A stretch of 60,983 bases of DNA from Oceanicola granulosus HTCC2516 (lineage in GTDB: Bacteria; Pseudomonadota; Alphaproteobacteria; Rhodobacterales; Rhodobacteraceae), in contig NZ_CH724107.1 in NCBI RefSeq assembly GCF_000153305.1, forward strand, positions 2,501 through 63,483. The letters are read 5' to 3'. Every line of letters starts with the position of its first letter. The stretch's first letter is position 1. The position numbers were made by a program, and so were the translations under genes. Below, in pieces: positions 53,014-60,983 of the stretch. The notes under the pieces were generated by a model. That model was not told the DNA's origin and ran no database searches. It saw nothing but the letters and a program-made list of their open reading frames with translations.

Positions 53014-54348
53014 TTACCGGGCAAGATCTAGGGCAAGCCGGCGGGCTTCCGACACGATCCGGCCCAGATCGGCACGAATGAGGCAGCCGTCGCGGACCAC
53101 GTCGCGGCCCTCGACGATGAGGTCGCGCACCCGCCGCGGCCCTGCCAGGACAAGCGCCGCCGGGTCCCAGCTGCCGGCGCTGTCGATGCCGCTGACATGC
53201 CAGATCGCCAGATCGGCGCGATACCCCGGCGCAATCCTGCCGCATTCGCCGCCACGGCCCAGCACTTCGGCACCACCGCGTGTCCCAATCCGGAGCACCT
53301 CGCGCGCCGACATCGATTCTGCGCCATGCGCCACGCGCTGCAGCAGCATCGCCTGCCGGGCCTCCTCCATGAGGTTGCCCTGGTCGTTGGACGCCGAGCC
53401 GTCGACCCCGAGCCCGACCGGCACGCCGGCGTCGCGCATGGCGCGCACCGGGGCGATGCCGGAGCCGAGGCGGCAATTTGAACAGGGGCAATGGGCGACG
53501 CCGGTGCCGCTGGCGGCGAACAGCGCGATCTCGCGGGGGTCGAGCTTGACGCAATGGGCGTGCCACACGTCGTCGCCGGTCCAGCCCAGGTCCTCGGCAA
53601 AGTCGCCGGGGCGGCAGCCGAAGCGCTCGAGGGAATAGGCGACGTCCTCGTCGTTCTCGGCGAGGTGGGTGTGGAGCATCACGCCCTTGTCGCGCGCCAG
53701 CAGCGCCGCGTCGCGCATCAGTTCGCGGCTGACGGAGAACGGCGAGCAGGGCGCGAGGCCGACGCGCACCATCGCGCCGGGGGCGGGATCGTGGAAGGCG
53801 TCGACGACGCGGATGCAATCGTCGAGGATCGCGCGCTCGGGCTCGACGAGGCTGTCGGGCGGCAGGCCGCCGTCGCTCTCGCCGATGCTCATCGCGCCGC
53901 GCGTCGGGTGGAAGCGCAGCCCGATCTCGCCCGCGGCGGCGATGGTGTCGTCGAGGCGTGCGCCGTTGGGGAAGAGGTAGAGGTGGTCGCTGCTCATGGA
54001 GCAGCCCGACAGCGCCAGCTCGGCGAGGCCGAGGCGGGCGGAGGCGTACATCTCCTCGGGGCCGAAGCGCGCCCAGATCGGGTAGAGCGTCTGCAGCCAG
54101 CCGAACAGCAGCGCGTCCTGCGCCCCGGGTACCGCGCGGGTGAGCGACTGGAACAGGTGGTGGTGGGTGTTGACGAGGCCGGGGGTGACGACGCAGCCGG
54201 CGGCGTCGACGATCTCCGCGCCCTCCGCGGCGAGCCCGGGGCCGATCTCGGCGATGATCCCGTCGCGGATCAGCACGTCGGCGCCGGTGAGCTCGGCGCC
54301 GTCCATCGTGAGCACCGTGTCGGCGTTGCGGATCAGCCGGTCAGCCAT
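53014..54348 (-). CDS. 8-oxoguanine deaminase-type amidohydrolase
   Basis: 444 aa metal-dependent deaminase of the TrzN/AtzA/8-oxoguanine deaminase group. Metal ligands: VNTHHHLFQSLTRAVPGAQDALLFGWL (H-x-H, about 60), HTHLAENDEDV, HAHCVKL and GLGVDGSASNDQGNLMEEARQAMLL with the catalytic aspartate. The GLGVDGSASND stretch is characteristic of the 8-oxoguanine/hydroxydechloroatrazine branch. The true substrate is probably an oxidised purine; atrazine breakdown is unlikely because no other such genes are near. Its start overlaps the hisN end by 8 bp. Confidence 0.85.
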   Translation of the reverse strand: MADRLIRNADTVLTMDGAELTGADVLIRDGIIAEIGPGLAAEGAEIVDAAGCVVTPGLVNTHHHLFQSLTRAVPGAQDALLFGWLQTLYPIWARFGPEEMYASARLGLAELALSGCSMSSDHLYLFPNGARLDDTIAAAGEIGLRFHPTRGAMSIGESDGGLPPDSLVEPERAILDDCIRVVDAFHDPAPGAMVRVGLAPCSPFSVSRELMRDAALLARDKGVMLHTHLAENDEDVAYSLERFGCRPGDFAEDLGWTGDDVWHAHCVKLDPREIALFAASGTGVAHCPCSNCRLGSGIAPVRAMRDAGVPVGLGVDGSASNDQGNLMEEARQAMLLQRVAHGAESMSAREVLRIGTRGGAEVLGRGGECGRIAPGYRADLAIWHVSGIDSAGSWDPAALVLAGPRRVRDLIVEGRDVVRDGCLIRADLGRIVSEARRLALDLAR

Positions 54349-55162
54349 CGAAGGCCGCCCGCAGCAGCGCCAGCGCCTCGGCGTGGATCGACGGGTTGGC
54401 GGCGGCGATGACCTGTCCGCCCTCGTGCGCCGGGCCGCCGTCCCAGTCGGTCACGAGGCCGCCGGCGGCCTGGATGACGGCGATGGGAGCGTGGATGTCG
54501 TAGGGGTGGAGGCCGGCCTCGATCACCAGGTCGATCTGGCCGGCGGCGAGCAGGGCGTAGGCGTAGCAATCGAGCCCGTAGCGCGTCAGCCGCGCCTGCG
54601 CCGCCACCGCGCGGAAGGCGCGGCCCTCGGCGGGCGAGCCGACCTCGGGGAAGGTGGTGAGCAGCGTCGCCTCGGCGAGCGGGCGGGGCGGGCGCGTGGC
54701 GATGGACTGGTGCCCGCGCGGCCCGACGAGGCTGGCGCGGCCGAAGCCGCCCTCGAAGCGCTCGCCGATATAGGGCTGGTCGATGAGGCCGTAGAGCGGG
54801 CCGTGCCGGTCGGCGACGGAGACCAGCACGCCCCAGGTGGGGGTGCCGCTGATATAGCCGCGGGTGCCGTCGATCGGGTCGAGCACCCAGGTCAGGCCCG
54901 ATGTTCCCTCGCGGCGGGCGAACTCCTCGCCGAGGATCGCGTCGTCCGGGCGTTGCGCCTCGATCAGGGCGCGCATCGCCGACTCGGCGGCGCGGTCGGC
55001 GACGGTGACCGGGTCGAAGCCTTGGTCGCCCTTGGTCTCGGCGACGGTCTCGGCCCGGCGGAAGTGGCGCAGGGTCTCGCTGCGGGCGGCGTCGGCGCAG
55101 GCCTGCGCCGTGGCGACGATGGCCTCTATCTCGGCCGCGCTCAGTCCGGTCTGTCCGCTCAC
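54341..55162 (-). CDS. hisN: histidinol-phosphatase HisN, inositol monophosphatase family
   Basis: 273 aa. It removes phosphate from histidinol phosphate, step 8 of histidine synthesis, a role needed because HisB here has no phosphatase domain. The IMPase metal sites are visible: VTVADRAAESAMRALI (about 52-67), ILGEEF (GEE), WVLDPIDGTRGYISGTPTWGVLVSV (about 92-116) and the late LHPYDIHAPIAVIQAAGG. Other IMPase substrates, such as inositol phosphate, cannot be excluded. It starts with GTG at 55162 after GGAGG. It overlaps the deaminase gene, suggesting a two-gene operon. Confidence 0.86.
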   Translation of the reverse strand: MSGQTGLSAAEIEAIVATAQACADAARSETLRHFRRAETVAETKGDQGFDPVTVADRAAESAMRALIEAQRPDDAILGEEFARREGTSGLTWVLDPIDGTRGYISGTPTWGVLVSVADRHGPLYGLIDQPYIGERFEGGFGRASLVGPRGHQSIATRPPRPLAEATLLTTFPEVGSPAEGRAFRAVAAQARLTRYGLDCYAYALLAAGQIDLVIEAGLHPYDIHAPIAVIQAAGGLVTDWDGGPAHEGGQVIAAANPSIHAEALALLRAAFDG

Positions 55163-55235
55163 GCCATCCCCCTCCGGTCGGTCGTCCCGCAGGGGATGGC
55201 GGTAGCCTGTCGCTTGCCCGCTGGCAAGCCGGGGC

Positions 55236-55604
55236 TCAGGCGGCTTCGCTCAGCACCCGTGCCAGCTCGAACAGCCGTTTGCGCTGGTTCTCGGGGATCG
55301 CGTAGTAGGAGCGCAGCAGCTCGAGCGCCTCGCGGTCGGTGAGGATGTTGCCGGGCAGGTCGTTGGCGTTGGCGGGCGTCTCCGTCTCGCCGAGGCCCTC
55401 GAAGAAGAAGTCGATCTTCACGCCGAGCACCGACGCGATGTCCCAGAGGCGCGAGGCGCTGACCCGGTTCATGCCGGTTTCGTACTTCTGGATCTGCTGG
55501 AACTTGATCCCGACCTTCTCGGCCAATTGCTGCTGCGTTGTGCCAGTCATCCAGCGCCGGTTGCGGATGCGCTGGCCAACATGGACATCGACGGGGTGTT
55601 TCAT
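55236..55604 (-). CDS. XRE/Cro-family transcriptional regulator
   Basis: 122 aa. The helix-turn-helix is VGQRIRNRRWMTGTTQQQLAEKVGIKFQQIQKYETGMNRVSASRLWDIASVLGVKIDFFFEG (about 9-70), close to the PraR-type regulators of alphaproteobacteria. The C-terminal part (about 75-120) is a short helical region that ends in EALELLRSYYAIPENQRKRLFELARVL. The ATG at 55604 follows gaggacgagaag; upstream codons in frame are not conserved. Two palindromes lie upstream (55686-55696 and 55710-55719), so self-repression is plausible. Target genes are not known. Confidence 0.87.
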   Translation of the reverse strand: MKHPVDVHVGQRIRNRRWMTGTTQQQLAEKVGIKFQQIQKYETGMNRVSASRLWDIASVLGVKIDFFFEGLGETETPANANDLPGNILTDREALELLRSYYAIPENQRKRLFELARVLSEAA

Positions 55605-55880
55605 CTTCTCGTCCTCTTGCTGCCCGTTCAGGTCCGAAGTCACCACTCCGGGTTATCGAAAGCGGACCACGAATGAGCCAGACACGCAACGGTTGCAGTG
55701 CCTGTCCTGTACTTAAGTATAGGTAAAATCCGGCGCCCGTCGATCATTAATGGTTAAGTTGTGCATATGCGCGGCTTTTTCGTTCGATTTACGCAACGTC
55801 TCGCGCTCCCGTGGCCGTTCGGCGCCGACTCGCCAGCCGCCCGCGCTGGTTGCGATAACATCTCGTCGCCGCGACCGGGT
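55605..55880. other. intergenic region between the XRE gene and dnaE2 with two palindromes
   Basis: 276 nt without a gene. It holds GCAAC-G-GTTGC at 55686-55696 and TACTTAAGTA at 55710-55719, both perfect inverted repeats and the best operator candidates for the XRE gene 82-115 nt away. The stretch 55705-55770 is much richer in A+T than its surroundings. It also holds the 3' untranslated end of dnaE2; I see no clear terminator. Confidence 0.5.
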
Positions 55881-59213
<3,333 letters not shown>

Positions 59214-59267
59214 CAGCGCCTCCCGGGGCCCGGGCAGGGGGGCGCCGCCCCCCGCCGCCTGCGGCGA

Positions 59268-59344
59268 CTCCCCCCGGGATACTTGCAGAACAGAGACGAT
59301 GGGCGCGCGCCCCCGGTCTCTGTTCCGGAAATATCCCGGGGGAG
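59268..59344. repeat. intergenic palindromic repeat, family A-like, between imuB and dnaE2
   Basis: Outer arms ctccccccgggata (59268-59281) / tatcccgggggag (59332-59344) with one bulged base, and inner perfect 10-bp arms gaacagagac (59288-59297) / gtctctgttc (59316-59325). It has the same design as the element at 36974-37047 (outer GGGATAT-type arms, inner acagaga-type arms). It interrupts the imuB-dnaE2 unit, much as the other interrupts edd-eda. Confidence 0.82.
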
Positions 59345-59394
59345 CGCGAGGGGGCAGGGCCCCCTCGTGGCCGGCGCGCGGGGCTGGCGCGGCG

Positions 59395-60983
59395 TCATTC
59401 GAAGATTCCGTGCAGGAACCAGCGCGGCTCGTCGCCGCGGCCGTCGCCGAGCACCCCGTCGCGGAACAGCCAGAAGCGGCGGCCGGTCTGCTCCTCGATG
59501 CGGTAATAGTCGCGCAGCCGGATGCCGGGGCGGTCGCGCCACCATTCCGGGGCGATCCGCTCGGGGCCGGCGGAGCGCACCACCCGCAGGGTCTGGCGGC
59601 GCCAGGCGAAGCGGGCGGGCGGACCTTCGGGGACGGCGTAGAGCACGACGATCTCCTCGGCCGGCTCGAGCAGCCGCACCGGGCGCGGCCGGGGCGCGGG
59701 GCCGGGGGCGCGGGGCCGGGGGCCGAGGGCGGCGTGCCACGCCTCGCGGCGCTCGGGGACGTGGCTTTCGTGCAGTGCCGGGCGGCGGATCGCGGGGGCG
59801 CCGAAGCGGGCGGTGAGGCGGTCGACCAGCCGCGCGAGCTCGGCGCCGTCGTCGGCGCCGCCGTCGAGCCGGGTCTGGACCTGCCGGCTCTCCTCGGCGA
59901 CGGCGGCGGCGAGGGTGACGAGATCGAACCCGTAGCCCGGGTCGAGCCGCTCGAGCTTGCCTTCGAACAGCCGCGCGATGTGGCCGGCATCGCGGGTGGC
60001 GCGGGCGGTGGCGACCTCGACGCGCGAGACCTCGCCGTCGGTGCGGTAGACGGTCAGCGCCACGCGCCGCGCCCCGAACCCCTCGGCGGCGAGCCCGGCG
60101 CAGAGTTCGGCGGCGAGCGCGGGCAGGTGCGGGCCCGGATCCTGCACCGGCTCGGGCAGCCGCGCCTCGACGGCGAAGCGGGGCGGATCCTCGGGGGCCT
60201 CGACCGGCTCGGGGGTGCGGCCGAACATCTGGTCGAGCCTGAGCAGCGGGTTCTTCGTCAGCCCGGCGCGCGCGAAGCGGCGCGCCAGCGACACCCGCGG
60301 CACCGCGGCGAGGGCGCCGACGGTCTTGAGGCCGAGCCGGTTGAGCAGCAGCACCGTCTCGCCCTCGAGCCGCAGCGCGCGCACCGGCAGCGGCGCCATC
60401 GCCGCGGCCAGCGTCTCGGGGCGGCAGGTCTGGCGCACGCCGCCGAAGCGCGCCAGCGCCCAGGCGGCGCCGTGGGTGGGGGCGGTGGCGAGGTCGCAGG
60501 ACAGGCCGAGCAGCGACAGCTTCTCCTCGATGTCGCGCAGCATCGCCGCCTCGCCGCCCCAGAGGTGGTCGGAGCCGGTGGTGTCCATCACCAGCCCCGC
60601 GCTGCCGTCGAGCGCCGTCCAGGGGCACCAGCGCCGGGCCCAGAGCATCAGCTTCTGCAGCGCCATGCGGTCGCCCTCGAGGTCGGCGTACTCGATCAGC
60701 AGCTCGGGGCAGAGCGCGCGCATGTCGACCACCCGCGCGCCGGCGTGGATGCCGGCCTGCTCGGCGGCGCGGGTGGTGGCGTGGATCACCGGGCCGTGGG
60801 TGCCTTCCACCGCGAGCGCGGCGGGCAGGTCGTCGGGCGGGGCCTCGCCGCGGGCGGCGAGGATGCGCAGCCAGCGCTCGACCGACAGCCGCGGCAGGTG
60901 GATCGCGGTGATCCGGCGCGCCAGCGGGTCGCGCTCGGCGGGGCGCGGGGCGCCGCCGGCAGAGGCGGGGGCGGGGGCGGCGG
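59395..60983 (-). CDS. imuB: ImuB, Y-family DNA polymerase-like protein (N-terminus beyond window)
   Basis: At least 528 aa; the frame is open to the right edge, so the start is not in the window. ImuB is a Y-family polymerase relative that lacks catalytic acids and acts as a bridge between ImuA, DnaE2 and the beta clamp. Visible marks: RRITAIHLPRLSVERWLR near the true N-terminus, VDMRALCPELLIEYADLEGDRMALQKLMLWARRWCPW, GLVMDTTGSDHLWGGEAAML, then LGLKTVGALAAVPRVSLARRFARAG. The C-terminal FAWRRQTLRVVRSAGPERIAPEWWRDRPGIRLRDYYRIEEQTGRRFWLFRDG is the typical DUF6504-like end. A GTG at 60810 is not the start. It lies upstream of dnaE2; imuA should follow outside. Confidence 0.92.
   Translation of the reverse strand, partial: AAPAPASAGGAPRPAERDPLARRITAIHLPRLSVERWLRILAARGEAPPDDLPAALAVEGTHGPVIHATTRAAEQAGIHAGARVVDMRALCPELLIEYADLEGDRMALQKLMLWARRWCPWTALDGSAGLVMDTTGSDHLWGGEAAMLRDIEEKLSLLGLSCDLATAPTHGAAWALARFGGVRQTCRPETLAAAMAPLPVRALRLEGETVLLLNRLGLKTVGALAAVPRVSLARRFARAGLTKNPLLRLDQMFGRTPEPVEAPEDPPRFAVEARLPEPVQDPGPHLPALAAELCAGLAAEGFGARRVALTVYRTDGEVSRVEVATARATRDAGHIARLFEGKLERLDPGYGFDLVTLAAAVAEESRQVQTRLDGGADDGAELARLVDRLTARFGAPAIRRPALHESHVPERREAWHAALGPRPRAPGPAPRPRPVRLLEPAEEIVVLYAVPEGPPARFAWRRQTLRVVRSAGPERIAPEWWRDRPGIRLRDYYRIEEQTGRRFWLFRDGVLGDGRGDEPRWFLHGIFE

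Noticed and set aside
60808-60810. GTG at 60810 as the start of imuB
   Set aside because: The frame stays open to the window edge and the upstream codons encode the conserved N-terminal segment ITAIHLPRLSVERWLR, so the true start lies outside.

Overview
The window is a chromosomal segment of a very GC-rich alphaproteobacterium, most likely of the order Rhodobacterales; I cannot name the genus. The evidence is the form of the rRNA operon (23S with an enlarged helix-9 region, then 5S, then tRNA-fMet), the broken-up his cluster (hisB-hisH, hisA-hisF-hisE), the rpmF-plsX-fabH-ihfA-merR block, the double-length dCTP deaminase, and palindromic intergenic repeats ending in GGGATAT/ATATCCC. Nothing looks like a phage, a plasmid, an insertion sequence or a CRISPR array. 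Nearly all of the sequence is tightly packed housekeeping and stress genes. Many long open frames antisense to real genes are by-products of the high GC content. LAYOUT. 1-3573: end of an rRNA operon (23S, 5S, tRNA-fMet, strong terminator) and a converging tRNA-Tyr. 3664-9085: rlmB, a small zinc-ribbon protein, a CoA-binding protein, and the histidine genes hisE/F/A/H/B on the minus strand, interrupted by a divergent TetR-type regulator. GTCC...GGAC palindromes lie at four places in the his cluster. 9197-16612: a signalling block of two tandem CheB-CheR fusion proteins (one ending in an HWE histidine kinase) and two single-domain response regulators. 16683-24304: a flavin disulfide oxidoreductase, Cu/Zn superoxide dismutase, a BON-domain protein, a YciE/DUF892 protein, a ZIP transporter, and Ku plus LigD for non-homologous end joining. 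Two of these genes have an exact EcfG-type promoter (GGAAC-N16-CGTT), and two more have close matches. 24332-33085: tRNA-Gly, TerC, pyruvate carboxylase, secreted proteins, a UvrD/PcrA helicase and a YbaK deacylase. 33177-41933: glnE, the Entner-Doudoroff genes edd-eda, an rRNA methyltransferase overlapping a PIN-domain gene, and dCTP deaminase. 41996-47944: tRNA-Pro, merR, ihfA, a DksA-like zinc finger gene, fabH, plsX, rpmF, yceD, bamE and an OlsB-like acyltransferase. 48041-55604: folate cyclo-ligase, mgtE, two purine-deaminase-type amidohydrolases, two CAP-domain secreted proteins, a histidinol phosphatase and an XRE regulator. 55881-60983: dnaE2 and a truncated imuB, the translesion synthesis cassette. 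HOW THEY FIT. The most coherent story is 9.2-24.3 kb. HWE kinases and single-domain FAT-GUY-like receivers are known inputs to the alphaproteobacterial general stress response. Typical outputs of that response (BON, DUF892, Ku-LigD) lie alongside with EcfG-type promoters, although the core regulators phyR, nepR and ecfG are not in the window. Two families of short palindromic repeats sit just after genes, and one family supplies the stop codon of at least two genes.
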